Positions 25,774 to 33,625 of a stretch of DNA of 64,000 nucleotides are shown piece after piece. The position numbers and the translations under genes were made by a program. Position 1 is the stretch's first letter, and each line of letters begins with the position of its first letter. The DNA is taken from positions 124,001-188,000 of the forward strand of contig NZ_JAVFJJ010000003.1 of assembly GCF_030908245.1 (NCBI RefSeq), written 5' to 3'. Origin of the DNA: Sinomonas sp. ASV322. Its GTDB lineage: Bacteria > Actinomycetota > Actinomycetes > Actinomycetales > Micrococcaceae. A model generated the notes under the pieces. That model did no database searches. It was not told the DNA's origin and saw only the letters and a program-made list of their open reading frames with translations.

Positions 25774-26988
25774 TCCGGGGGGACCTGTGTGGGTGGCCCC
25801 CGGCAGCTCGATCTCGAGCGCCCGCTCGGCGACGTCGTCGAGCGCGCGCCGCACGGCGCCCAGGGCAACGGCCTCGCCCCCGAGCGAGGACACCTCGACG
25901 CGCGCGGGCGTGTTCGTGAGCAGCGGAAGCTCGGCCCTAATCTGGGGGAGCAGCCGGGCTGTCGCCGGCGAGATCGCGCCTCCGAGCACGACGAGCTCGG
26001 GGTTGAGCAGCGTGCAGAGGACCGCGACGACCCGGGCCATGCGCCCGCCGAGCCGCGCGAGGACCCCGCGGGCGGCCGGGTCGCCGTCGTCGGCCGCCGT
26101 GAAGACCGCCTCGGCGGTGACGTGCGACGGCGCGAGGCCGCCGAGTCCGCCCGAAGCAGCGGCCGCCTCGGCCCCCCACGCCCGCGCGAGCGGTGCAATG
26201 CCGTGCGGGCCGACGGCGCCGTCGACGAGCGCGAGGAACGCGAGCTCGCCCGCGCCCCCGCTCCGCCCGCGCAGGAGCCGGCCGGATTCGATGAGCCCCG
26301 CGCCGAGGCGCTCGCCCGCGAGGAGGACGGCGACGTCGTCGACGCCCTGCGCGGCGCCGCGCCACTGTTCGGCGAGGGCGGCGAGGTTCGCGTCGTTCTC
26401 GAGGAGCACGTGCCAGCCGTGCCGTTCGAGCAGCGCCTCGGCGAGGCCGACGTCGAACATCTCCCAGAAGCTGGAGCCTTCGGCAACGCGCCCACTGCGG
26501 TCGACCGGCGCGGCGACCCCCGCTCCCACCGCGAGCACGCTTCCGGGCCCGGCGCCCGCCGCGGCGAGCGCAGCCAAGGCCGCGCCGCCCACGCGGTCGA
26601 GGCGGGCCTCGGCGGTCCGAGCGCCGCGGGGGAGGGCACGCGACGCGGTGCCGAGGAGCGTGCCGCGGAGATCCGCGACGAGTGCGGTCGTCTTGTGGGC
26701 GCCGATGTCGAGGCCGACGACGACGCCGGCGCGCGCGCGGAACGTGAACGTCCGCGGGGGCCGCCCGCGCTGGGGACCGGTGCGGTCGGGGTCCAGCTCT
26801 TCGGCCCACCCGCGGCGCACAAGGTCCTCGCACACGGCGATGACGGTCGCCCGCGTGAGGCCCGTGAGCTCGACGAGCTCGGTGGCCGTGAGCGGTCCGC
26901 CGCGCCGGAGCTCGCCGAGCACGGTGCGGGCCGTCACGAGGCGAACAACGTGGGGTCCGACTGAACCCGTTTCGCTTCTTTCCTGCAC
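25765..26988 (-). CDS. ROK-family transcriptional repressor
   Basis: From the GTG at 26988 (AAGGAGG ten bases upstream) the protein has 407 residues. An N-terminal winged helix (LTATELVELTGLTRATVIAV) is followed by an ATPase-fold sugar-binding domain starting at VVVGLDIGAHKTTALVADL near residue 88. ENDANLAALAEQW is present near 200. The zinc-binding CxCGxxGCxE signature of ROK kinases and most ROK repressors is absent; the matching stretch reads GRSGGAGELAFLALV. It is divergent from an alpha-glucosidase gene, with an 18-bp palindrome between them, so control of alpha-glucoside use is the likely role. Confidence 0.87.
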   Translation of the reverse strand: MQERSETGSVGPHVVRLVTARTVLGELRRGGPLTATELVELTGLTRATVIAVCEDLVRRGWAEELDPDRTGPQRGRPPRTFTFRARAGVVVGLDIGAHKTTALVADLRGTLLGTASRALPRGARTAEARLDRVGGAALAALAAAGAGPGSVLAVGAGVAAPVDRSGRVAEGSSFWEMFDVGLAEALLERHGWHVLLENDANLAALAEQWRGAAQGVDDVAVLLAGERLGAGLIESGRLLRGRSGGAGELAFLALVDGAVGPHGIAPLARAWGAEAAAASGGLGGLAPSHVTAEAVFTAADDGDPAARGVLARLGGRMARVVAVLCTLLNPELVVLGGAISPATARLLPQIRAELPLLTNTPARVEVSSLGGEAVALGAVRRALDDVAERALEIELPGATHTGPPGHI

Positions 26989-27041
26989 GGGCTGGCAACC
27001 TCCTTGACGTGCTCCGCACGGCGTCACAATAATGGACTCGC

Positions 27042-27059
27042 GACTCTATATTTAGAGTC
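27042..27059. promoter_or_regulatory. candidate ROK operator
   Basis: GACTCTA-TATT-TAGAGTC is a perfect 7-bp inverted repeat in the divergent gap between the ROK repressor and the alpha-glucosidase genes, followed by TAAATT. Its size and A/T-rich centre resemble NagC/Mlc-type ROK sites. Confidence 0.65.
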
Positions 27060-27118
27060 TAAATTATTCCAACCGAAGCCAGGAGTCCAGTGACTCCGCC
27101 CATCCCCAAGGAGAGCCG

Positions 27119-28819
27119 GTGCCCACGTCCGCCGAGACCGCCGCCACCACCACCCACGACGCCGACTGGTGGCGCCAGGCCGCTGTCTACCAGATCTATC
27201 CGCGCAGCTTCGCCGATGCGAGCGGCGACGGCATTGGCGACATCAAAGGCATCACGTCGAAGGTCCCGTATCTCAAGGCGCTCGGGATCGACGCCGTCTG
27301 GCTGAGCCCGTTCTACCCCTCGGCCCTCGCGGACGGCGGGTACGACGTCGACGACTACCGCAACGTCGACCCCCGCCTCGGCACGCTCGAGGACTTCGAC
27401 GAGATGGTCGGTGCGCTGCACGAGGCTGGAATCAAGGTCATCGCGGACATCGTCCCGAACCACACCTCGGATCGCCACGAGTGGTTCACGGAGGCCCTCG
27501 CCTCCCCGAAGGGCTCTGCGGCCCGGAATCGGTACATCTTCCGCGACGGCCTCGGAGCGAACGGCGAGCTCCCGCCGAACGACTGGACGTCGATCTTCGG
27601 CGGCGGCGCGTGGGAGCGCGTCACGGAGCCCGACGGGACGCCCGGGCAGTGGTACTTCCACCTCTTCGCGAAGGAGCAGCCGGACCTCAACTGGGACAAC
27701 CCGGAGGTCCACGAGGACTTCCTCGCGACGCTGCGCTTCTGGTCCGACCGTGGTGTGGACGGCTTCCGCGTCGACGTAGCCCACGGCCTCAAGAAGGACA
27801 TGGACGCCGAGCTGCCGAGCCTCGAGACCATCCACCGCGCCGACCTGTTCAAGGACGGCGAGCACCCGCTCTGGGACCGCGACGAGGTCCACACGATCTA
27901 CGCCGAGTGGCGCAAGGTCTTCAACGAGTACAACCCGCCCCGCACGGCCGTCGCCGAGGCCTGGGTCCACGCCGACCGCCGGGCGCGCTACGCGTCTCCC
28001 GAGGGCCTGGGCCAGGCGTTCAACTTCGACCTCCTCCAGGCCGACTTCGACGCCGACGTGTTCCGCGCGATCATCACGAAGAACCTCGCCGAGGCCGCCG
28101 CGACGGGCGCCTCGTCGACGTGGGTCTTCTCGAACCACGACGTCGTGCGGCACGCGACGCGCTACGGCCTGCCGAAGGGCACGGGCCGCCGGGGCGGTGG
28201 CCCCGACGGAACGGATTGGCTGCTCGAGGGCGGCGACCCGGCCAAGGTCGACGCCGCGCGGGGCTTGCGCCGCGCGAAGGCCGCGACCCTGCTCATGCTC
28301 GCCTTGCCGGGCTCGGCGTACCTGTACCAGGGCGAGGAGCTCGGCCTCCAGGAGGTCGGCCAGATCCCCGACGAGGATCGCCAGGACCCGACGTTCTTCC
28401 GCAACAAGGGCGTCGAAGTCGGCCGCGACGGCTGCCGCGTGCCGCTGCCGTGGGAGGCCACGCCGGCTGCGGGTTCGTCCTTCGGCTTCGGCGCGAACGG
28501 CGCGCACCTGCCCCAGCCCGAGTGGTTCGCCGGCTACGCCGCGAGCGTCCAGGCCGACGACGAGGGCTCGACCCTCGCCTTCTACCGGCGCGCCCTCGCG
28601 CTGCGGCACGAGCTCCAGGGCGCCGAGGCGCTCGGCTGGCAGGATTCGGCCGACGACGACGTCCTGCACTTCGTGCGTCCCGGTGGCTGGCACGTCGTGG
28701 CCAACTTCGGGACGACCCCCGTCGAGCTTCCGGCCGGCGAGGTGCTCCTCGCGAGCTCCGACGTCGAAGGCGGCAAGCTCCCCGGCGAGGCGACCGCCTG
28801 GGTCCGCGCCGCGCGCTGA
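27119..28819 (+). CDS. alpha-glucosidase, glycoside hydrolase family 13
   Basis: This 566-residue enzyme belongs to the oligo-1,6-glucosidase/alpha-glucosidase branch of GH13. It begins WWRQAAVYQIYPRSFADASGDG, shortened here to its key part YQIYPRSF. Conserved regions follow: IADIVPNHTSDRHEWF, GFRVDVAHGL (nucleophile Asp near 219), AVAEAWV (acid/base Glu near 280) and VFSNHDVVRH (Asp near 341). Length is typical. It splits alpha-linked glucose from oligosaccharides in the cytoplasm; specificity for maltose, isomaltose or sucrose is not decided. AAGGAGAG precedes the GTG at 27119. Confidence 0.92.
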   Translation: MPTSAETAATTTHDADWWRQAAVYQIYPRSFADASGDGIGDIKGITSKVPYLKALGIDAVWLSPFYPSALADGGYDVDDYRNVDPRLGTLEDFDEMVGALHEAGIKVIADIVPNHTSDRHEWFTEALASPKGSAARNRYIFRDGLGANGELPPNDWTSIFGGGAWERVTEPDGTPGQWYFHLFAKEQPDLNWDNPEVHEDFLATLRFWSDRGVDGFRVDVAHGLKKDMDAELPSLETIHRADLFKDGEHPLWDRDEVHTIYAEWRKVFNEYNPPRTAVAEAWVHADRRARYASPEGLGQAFNFDLLQADFDADVFRAIITKNLAEAAATGASSTWVFSNHDVVRHATRYGLPKGTGRRGGGPDGTDWLLEGGDPAKVDAARGLRRAKAATLLMLALPGSAYLYQGEELGLQEVGQIPDEDRQDPTFFRNKGVEVGRDGCRVPLPWEATPAAGSSFGFGANGAHLPQPEWFAGYAASVQADDEGSTLAFYRRALALRHELQGAEALGWQDSADDDVLHFVRPGGWHVVANFGTTPVELPAGEVLLASSDVEGGKLPGEATAWVRAAR

Positions 28820-28898
28820 TCCGGTTGCCCAGGCCGAAAGGCCTTCCCCGGAAGCCCGTAGCCGTGTAAGCCTGACCATGACTCATGAGGAGGCAGTC

Positions 28899-29336
28899 AT
28901 GTCGACGGTGGATTACGGCTACGGGCCCGGGGCCCGGCATCAGGACGTCGAGCTCGACGAGGAGAAGTGCTGGGCGCTGCTCGGCTCGTCGGGGATCGGT
29001 CGCTTCGCGTCCCTGCATGAGGGATGCATCAGTGTCTTTCCCGTGCATTACGTCGTGCTCCGCGGCGGCGTGTACTTCCGCACGTCGCGCGCCGGCGCGA
29101 TCGCTTCCGCGGTCCCGCAGGAGAAGATCGCGCTCCAGATCGATTCCGCGTCTCGCGATGTCCAGGCCGGATGGTCCGTCCTCGTCTCGGGAGACGCGCG
29201 CCCGGTCGAGGACGAGGCGCTCGCGACGGAGCTCTTCGGCCTCTCGGCATCGGAACCCTGGGCGGGCGGCGTGCGCGACTTCTACGTCGGGATCGTGCCG
29301 AGCGGCCTGACCGGACGCCAGGTCTTCCTCGGCTGA
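28899..29336 (+). CDS. pyridoxamine 5'-phosphate oxidase family protein
   Basis: The 145-residue protein has the split-barrel flavin-binding fold. ELDEEKCWALLGSSGIGRFA starts the domain, followed by VFPVHYVVLRGGVYFRTS and SGWSVLVSGDARPVED-like segments (VQAGWSVLVSGDA as seen). Members with this pattern bind FMN or F420 and often lie near stress genes; none has a firm activity here. An ideal GAGGAGG site six bases before the ATG at 28899 decides the start over an ATG seven codons earlier. It is a monocistronic gene. Confidence 0.85.
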   Translation: MSTVDYGYGPGARHQDVELDEEKCWALLGSSGIGRFASLHEGCISVFPVHYVVLRGGVYFRTSRAGAIASAVPQEKIALQIDSASRDVQAGWSVLVSGDARPVEDEALATELFGLSASEPWAGGVRDFYVGIVPSGLTGRQVFLG

Positions 29337-29697
29337 TTGCCGTTTCTCAAATCGCTTGACATACCCGGGTTTCCGGGAGTCCACTTGTACTTGGATCGTC
29401 GCGCTGGGGAGCGATTCGTCGAACCGTTCGAGGAATCAGGAGATCAGCTATGGCTGACGTCGAGTCCCAGCCTGCCCAGAACGCTGCGAGCGAGGCGCGT
29501 AATTCTGCCGGCGAGCGGGAGGCGTCCGCGACGTTCCATTCGTCGGCGGGGTCAAGGCAACAGCCGAAACGGTCCGGGATCACGTGGTGGGAAGCCTGCG
29601 GCGGCTGGAACTCGAGGTACGCGCTGAGCATGTGAGCCTCGGCGTCTCTCGGAATGCGGAATAGGACGAGGGCGCGCGTGCGGGATACCGTTGACCC
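29337..29697. other. 361-bp gap without a convincing gene
   Basis: The stretch contains a TTGACA at 29356-29361 with no good -10 at normal spacing, a small CCCGG-GTTT-CCGGG hairpin at 29364-29377, and one short open frame listed separately. Codon choice is poor in all frames and GC is slightly low. A second reading frame ending at 29664 shows a protein-like stretch (ATAETVRDHVVGSLRRLELE), so this may be a decayed gene. Confidence 0.5.
29450..29635 (+). CDS. short hypothetical protein, doubtful
   Basis: The 61-residue frame starts with an ATG behind CAGGAG and is rich in Ala, Ser and Gln. It has no recognisable motif, and its second half lies on top of a different frame that looks more protein-like. 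I regard it as uncertain coding sequence, perhaps one half of a frameshifted gene. Confidence 0.25.
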   Translation: MADVESQPAQNAASEARNSAGEREASATFHSSAGSRQQPKRSGITWWEACGGWNSRYALSM

Positions 29698-30582
29698 ATG
29701 ACGTCATTGACCGCCGCCGATTCTTCACGCCCCGCCCGCGCTGATTCCTCCCGCCCAGCCCGCGCCGTGAACCCCGAGATCGCCCGCTCGTGGCTGCTGG
29801 TCAACGCGATGCGGGCCGAGACGTTCAACGAGGCGTCCTCATCCCGCGCGGACGCCGTCATCCTCGACATCGAGGACGCCGTCGACCCGTCGCACAAGGA
29901 CGAGGCGCGAGAGAACGTCATCCGCTGGATGCAGGCCGGCGGCCAGGCATGGGTCCGCGTCAATGACGCGACGAGCCCGTTCTGGGCGGACGACCTGGCG
30001 GGCCTGCGCGGCACCCCCGGCCTCCTCGGCGTCATGCTCGCGAAGACCGAGTCTTCGGACCAGGTGACCGAGAGCTTCCACCGCATGGACGGCAAGGTCC
30101 CGGTCATCCCGCTCGTCGAATCGGCGGTCGGGATCGAGGAGGCCAACAACATCGCGAAGGCGCAGGGCGCGTTCCGCCTCGCGTTCGGCTCGGGCGATTT
30201 CCGCCGCGACACGGGGATGGCCGCGACCCCTGAGGCCATGGCGTACCCCCGGGCCAAGCTCGTCGTCGCGAGCCGCGTCGGGAACCTGCCGGGGCCGATC
30301 GACGGCCCGACGGTCGGGACCAACCACCCGATCCTGCGCGAGCAGAGCGCGATCACCGTCATGATGGGCATGACGGGCAAGCTGTGCCTCGCGATCGACC
30401 AGACCGCGGTCATCAACGAGGTCATCAGCCCGACCCCGAGCGACGTCGCGTGGGCGTCCGACTTCATGCGCGACTTCGAGGCCAACGGCCGCGTCATCCG
30501 GGATGGCTCGGACCTGCCCCGCCTCGGCCGCGCGGAGAAGATCATGAAGCTCGCGACCGCTTTCGGCGTCCGGCCCGCGTGA
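29698..30582 (+). CDS. HpcH/HpaI aldolase/citrate lyase family protein (CitE-like)
   Basis: This 294-residue protein has the CitE-like TIM barrel. SWLLVNAMRAETFNEAS is the first strand region, followed by ADAVILDIEDAVDPSHKDEAR with the metal-binding acidic residues, VPVIPLVESAVGIEEANNIA and LAFGSGDFRRDTG. Stand-alone CitE proteins without CitD/CitF act on acyl-CoA thioesters such as malyl- or citramalyl-CoA, so a lyase or thioesterase role is likely. The N-terminus carries an exact eight-residue duplication (ADSSRPARADSSRPARA) before the conserved domain, unlike the usual compact start. It may be the first gene of a run with the small membrane protein behind it. Confidence 0.85.
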   Translation: MTSLTAADSSRPARADSSRPARAVNPEIARSWLLVNAMRAETFNEASSSRADAVILDIEDAVDPSHKDEARENVIRWMQAGGQAWVRVNDATSPFWADDLAGLRGTPGLLGVMLAKTESSDQVTESFHRMDGKVPVIPLVESAVGIEEANNIAKAQGAFRLAFGSGDFRRDTGMAATPEAMAYPRAKLVVASRVGNLPGPIDGPTVGTNHPILREQSAITVMMGMTGKLCLAIDQTAVINEVISPTPSDVAWASDFMRDFEANGRVIRDGSDLPRLGRAEKIMKLATAFGVRPA

Positions 30583-30589
30583 GCTTCAC

Positions 30590-30829
30590 GTGCTCGACTG
30601 GGAGAACGCCTCGCCGCTCTACAAGGGGTTCGTGCTGTCCGGCATGGCCTTCTTGGCCGTCGGCCTGATCCTCAACATCACGGCGAATCTCGCCCACATC
30701 CCGTGGCTCCTGTACGCGTCGATGGCGATCATCGGCGTCGGCCTCGTGGCGCATCTCGTGGGCCTCGGGATCCGCTCGCGCGATGCGCGTCGCAGGCTTC
30801 GCGCGCAGGAGCCACCCAAGGGCCGCTAG
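30590..30829 (+). CDS. small membrane protein, two TM helices
   Basis: The 79-residue product starts at a GTG seven bases after the CitE-like stop. It has two hydrophobic helices (GFVLSGMAFLAVGLILNI and LLYASMAIIGVGLVAHLVGL) and a basic tail with RSRDARRRLRAQ. The family is not known to me. Codon use is normal for the region and the spacing suggests co-transcription. Confidence 0.65.
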   Translation: MLDWENASPLYKGFVLSGMAFLAVGLILNITANLAHIPWLLYASMAIIGVGLVAHLVGLGIRSRDARRRLRAQEPPKGR

Positions 30830-30839
30830 GCTACTGGCC

Positions 30840-31289
30840 ATGGCCATCAACCCCGACCTCCAGGGCCGCGTGTACCCGCCCGCCGAGGTGTACGACGTCG
30901 CCCGCGAGAAGATCCGCGAATTCGCACGAGCCGTCAAGGCCGAGCACTCCGCCCATTTCGACGTCGACGCCGCCGCCGCGCTCGGCTACACCGACCTCGT
31001 GGCCCCGCCGTCGTTCGCGATCATCGTTGCCCAGCGCGCCGACGCGCAGCTCATCGCTGACCCCGAATCCGGCATCGACTTCTCGCGCGTTGTCCACGCG
31101 GAGCAGCGCTTCACACATCACCGCCCGATCGTCGCGGGGGACCGCCTCACGGCCGAGCTCCACGTCGACCAGGTCCGTGCGATGGGCGGAGGAGCGATGA
31201 TCACGACTCGCGCCGAGATCTCGAGCGAGTCCGGCGAGAAGGTCGCCACCACGACGTCGTCCATCCTGGTCCGAGGGGAGGGCCAGTGA
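30840..31289 (+). CDS. MaoC-like dehydratase, HadA-type subunit
   Basis: The 149-residue protein has a hot-dog fold of the FAS1-dehydratase-like MaoC_N type: VYDVAREKIREFARAVKAEH, YTDLVAPPSFAIIVAQRA and the strand HHRPIVAGDRLTAELHV. It lacks the catalytic Asp/His of hydratase 2, so it should act as the non-catalytic half of a heterodimer with the next gene, as HadA does with HadB in mycobacteria. It begins with an ATG at 30840 and its stop overlaps the ATG of the partner by one base (TGATG). In this genus the pair is presumably linked to acyl-chain dehydration; the substrate is unknown. Confidence 0.83.
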   Translation: MAINPDLQGRVYPPAEVYDVAREKIREFARAVKAEHSAHFDVDAAAALGYTDLVAPPSFAIIVAQRADAQLIADPESGIDFSRVVHAEQRFTHHRPIVAGDRLTAELHVDQVRAMGGGAMITTRAEISSESGEKVATTTSSILVRGEGQ

Positions 31290-31744
31290 TGGCCGCGCAG
31301 AGTGCAGCAGTGCCCGTGTTCGACGCGCTCGAGACGGGCCTCGAGATCGGCCGGCGCGAGATCGCCGTGACCCGTTCGGACCTCGTGAAGTACGCGGGCG
31401 CATCGGGTGACTTCAACCCGATCCACTGGAACAACGACTTCGCAGTGGCCGTCGAGCTTCCGGGCGTCATCGCCCACGGCATGTTCACGATGGGCGCGGC
31501 CGTCCAGCTCGTCGTCGACTGGGCGGGCGATCCCGGACGCGTGGTCGATTACCAGACCCGCTTCACGAAGCCAGTCCCCGTCGCGGACACGACCGGGACG
31601 GACGAGCCGGGCGCGGTCCTCGAGGTCGTCGGCACGATCGGGGCGATCGACGCCGAGGCCCGGACCGCCCGCGTGGACCTCGCCGTGACGAATGCCGGCC
31701 AGCGCGTCCTCATGAAGGCCCAGGCCGTCGTCCGGCTTGCGTGA
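31289..31744 (+). CDS. MaoC-like dehydratase, HadB-type catalytic subunit
   Basis: This 151-residue protein carries the hydratase-2 motif ASGDFNPIHWNNDFA near residues 35-50 with the catalytic Asp and His, followed by ELPGVIAHGMFTMGA. It should dehydrate or hydrate beta-hydroxyacyl thioesters together with the preceding HadA-like subunit. The ATG at 31289 is favoured by GAGGGGAGGG upstream over the in-frame GTG at 31286. murB follows 69 bp downstream. Confidence 0.87.
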   Translation: MAAQSAAVPVFDALETGLEIGRREIAVTRSDLVKYAGASGDFNPIHWNNDFAVAVELPGVIAHGMFTMGAAVQLVVDWAGDPGRVVDYQTRFTKPVPVADTTGTDEPGAVLEVVGTIGAIDAEARTARVDLAVTNAGQRVLMKAQAVVRLA

Positions 31745-31813
31745 CACACCGCTTCGGAAGGTACGGTCTACGCCCGAGGCGCCGTCCGCCGTCGTCCGAC
31801 TAGGCTAGTCTCC

Positions 31814-32878
31814 GTGAGCCAGACCCTTCTCTCCTCCCTGACGACCTCCGGCGTGGGCGGGCCTGCGGCCCGCTTCGAGGAGGCCCGCACCGAGGCGGAG
31901 ATCATCGACGCCGTGCGGACGGCGGATGACGCCGGGGAGCAGCTCCTCATCATCGGCGGCGGATCGAACCTTGTCGTGTCCGACGACGGGTACCCCGGAA
32001 CCGTCCTGAGGATCGCCACGGAGGGGCTCGCCGTGAATTCGGCGGACGCGTGCGGCGGCGTCTCGGTCGCGGTCCAGGCGGGGCACGTGTGGGACGACTT
32101 CGTCGAGCACGCCGTCCGGCACGCGTGGAGCGGTGTCGAGGCCCTCTCGGGGATTCCGGGTTCGGCGGGGGCCACTCCCGTGCAGAACGTCGGCGCCTAC
32201 GGCGCGGACGTCGCGCAGACCATCTGGCAGGTGCGCACCTATGATCGCGTGGCGCGCGCCGTCAGGACCTTCGTCCCGTCCGAGCTTGCGTTCGGCTACC
32301 GGGATTCGCTCCTCAAGCAGACGACGGCGGCTGGCTCGCCCAGGTTTGTCGTCCTCTCGGTCGAGTTCCAGCTCCCCCTCGGGCGCATGAGCGCGCCCGT
32401 GCGGTACGCCGAGCTCGCACGGGCGCTCGGCGTCGAGCCGGGGGAGCGCGCCTCGGCGCTTGACGTGCGGCGCGAGGTGCTGCGCCTCCGCGCCTCCAAG
32501 GGCATGGTCCTCGATCCCGAGGACCGCGACACGTTCTCGACCGGTTCGTTCTTCACGAACCCGATCCTTGCCGTCGAGGACGCCGGGGTCCTGCCGGAGG
32601 GTGCGCCGAGGTACCCGGCCGGCGATGGGCTGGTCAAGACGTCGGCCGCGTGGCTCATCGAGCATGCGGGATTCCCGAAGGGGTACGGCCTCGCGCCGGA
32701 CAGCGTCACGGGCGGCCGCGCGTCCCTCTCGACGAAGCACACGCTCGCGCTCACGAACCGCGGCGGCGCCACGGCCAAGGATCTGCTCGCGCTCGCGCGC
32801 GAAGTGCGGGACGGAGTGCGTGCGCGGTTCGGGATCCAGCTCACGAACGAGCCGCTCCTCATCGGGATCGAGCTGTGA
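31814..32878 (+). CDS. murB: UDP-N-acetylenolpyruvoylglucosamine reductase
   Basis: MurB is the FAD/NADPH enzyme that reduces UDP-GlcNAc-enolpyruvate to UDP-MurNAc, the second committed step of peptidoglycan precursor synthesis. The 354-residue sequence has the FAD-binding GGGSNLVVSDDG, the conserved GIPGSAGATPVQNVGAYG, FGYRDSLLK, and a catalytic-serine region TGSFFTNPI. AAWLIEHAGFPKG and TKHTLALTNRGGATAKD close the substrate domain. The GTG at 31814 has no strong ribosome site. Its stop overlaps the next gene in GTGA. Confidence 0.95.
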   Translation: MSQTLLSSLTTSGVGGPAARFEEARTEAEIIDAVRTADDAGEQLLIIGGGSNLVVSDDGYPGTVLRIATEGLAVNSADACGGVSVAVQAGHVWDDFVEHAVRHAWSGVEALSGIPGSAGATPVQNVGAYGADVAQTIWQVRTYDRVARAVRTFVPSELAFGYRDSLLKQTTAAGSPRFVVLSVEFQLPLGRMSAPVRYAELARALGVEPGERASALDVRREVLRLRASKGMVLDPEDRDTFSTGSFFTNPILAVEDAGVLPEGAPRYPAGDGLVKTSAAWLIEHAGFPKGYGLAPDSVTGGRASLSTKHTLALTNRGGATAKDLLALAREVRDGVRARFGIQLTNEPLLIGIEL

Positions 32879-33576
32879 GCGCGGCCGCCGAGCCCGGAGC
32901 CGGCAAGGGCGGCGCGCAGCGCGAGCGCGCGCTCTTCCGTCACGACGTGGCCGCGGCGGCGGTTCGGCTGTATGCCGAGCAGGGGTACGAGGCGACGAGT
33001 GCCGAGCAGGTTGCGGCTGCGGCCGGCCTCTCGCGCAGCACGTTCTTCCGGCAGTTCCGCTCGAAGGAGGACGTCGTCTTCGCCGACCACGACGCGCTCC
33101 TCGAGGAGGCAGAGGCGTTTCTCGCGCAGCGGCACGAGGATCCGTGGGAGGCCGTGTGTCAGGCCGCCGAGCTCGTGTTCGCCCATTTCGACGAGCAGCG
33201 CGAATTGGCACAGCTGCGCTACCAAGTGGTCAACCGGGAGCCGAGCCTCCGGGACAAGGAACTCGTCACGACGTTCCGCTACGAGCGGCTCTTCCGGCGC
33301 TATCTGCGCTCGGCCGTCGCGGGCATCGAGCCGCTCGACGCCGTGCGCTTCGCGGCCACGGTCATCGCGACCCACAACTACCTTCTCCGGGGCCTCATGC
33401 TCGGAGAGCCGGGCTCCGACGTCGCACGCCTGCGCAGCGAGCTCGACGGAGTGAAGCGGCTCTACCGGGTTGGTTCGGGCAGTGCGGACGACGTCGTCGT
33501 CGCCGTCTTCCCGCGCTCGATGCCGTCCGCCGATGTCGCGCGCCGGGTCAGGGAAGCCCTCGAGCACCCGGTCTGA
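32875..33576 (+). CDS. TetR-family transcriptional regulator
   Basis: From the GTG at 32875 the protein has 233 residues. The helix-turn-helix is AAAVRLYAEQGYEATSAEQV then AAAAGLSRSTFFRQFRSKED near residues 22-62. The rest is an all-helical ligand-binding and dimer domain of the usual TetR length. It is translationally coupled to murB by GTGA, although its natural target appears to be the acyl-CoA dehydrogenase behind it, since a palindrome lies just after its stop. A fatty or aromatic acyl-CoA ligand is plausible. Confidence 0.9.
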   Translation: MSAAAEPGAGKGGAQRERALFRHDVAAAAVRLYAEQGYEATSAEQVAAAAGLSRSTFFRQFRSKEDVVFADHDALLEEAEAFLAQRHEDPWEAVCQAAELVFAHFDEQRELAQLRYQVVNREPSLRDKELVTTFRYERLFRRYLRSAVAGIEPLDAVRFAATVIATHNYLLRGLMLGEPGSDVARLRSELDGVKRLYRVGSGSADDVVVAVFPRSMPSADVARRVREALEHPV

Positions 33577-33579
33577 GAT

Positions 33580-33604
33580 TCAGTCTCGCTTGACGTGAGA
33601 CTGA
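33580..33604. promoter_or_regulatory. candidate TetR operator over the acyl-CoA dehydrogenase promoter
   Basis: TCAGTCTC and GAGACTGA are perfect inverted arms separated by nine bases. The spacer contains TTGACG (33590-33595), a possible -35, with ATACAA 17 bp downstream. Binding would block the promoter of the gene at 33626. Confidence 0.6.
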
Positions 33605-33625
33605 GTTTCAGGATACAAGTGGACC

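Noticed and set aside
27059-28879. 606-residue minus-strand open frame opposite the alpha-glucosidase
   Set aside because: The opposite strand carries all GH13 motifs with a good ribosome site; this frame only mirrors its codon bias.
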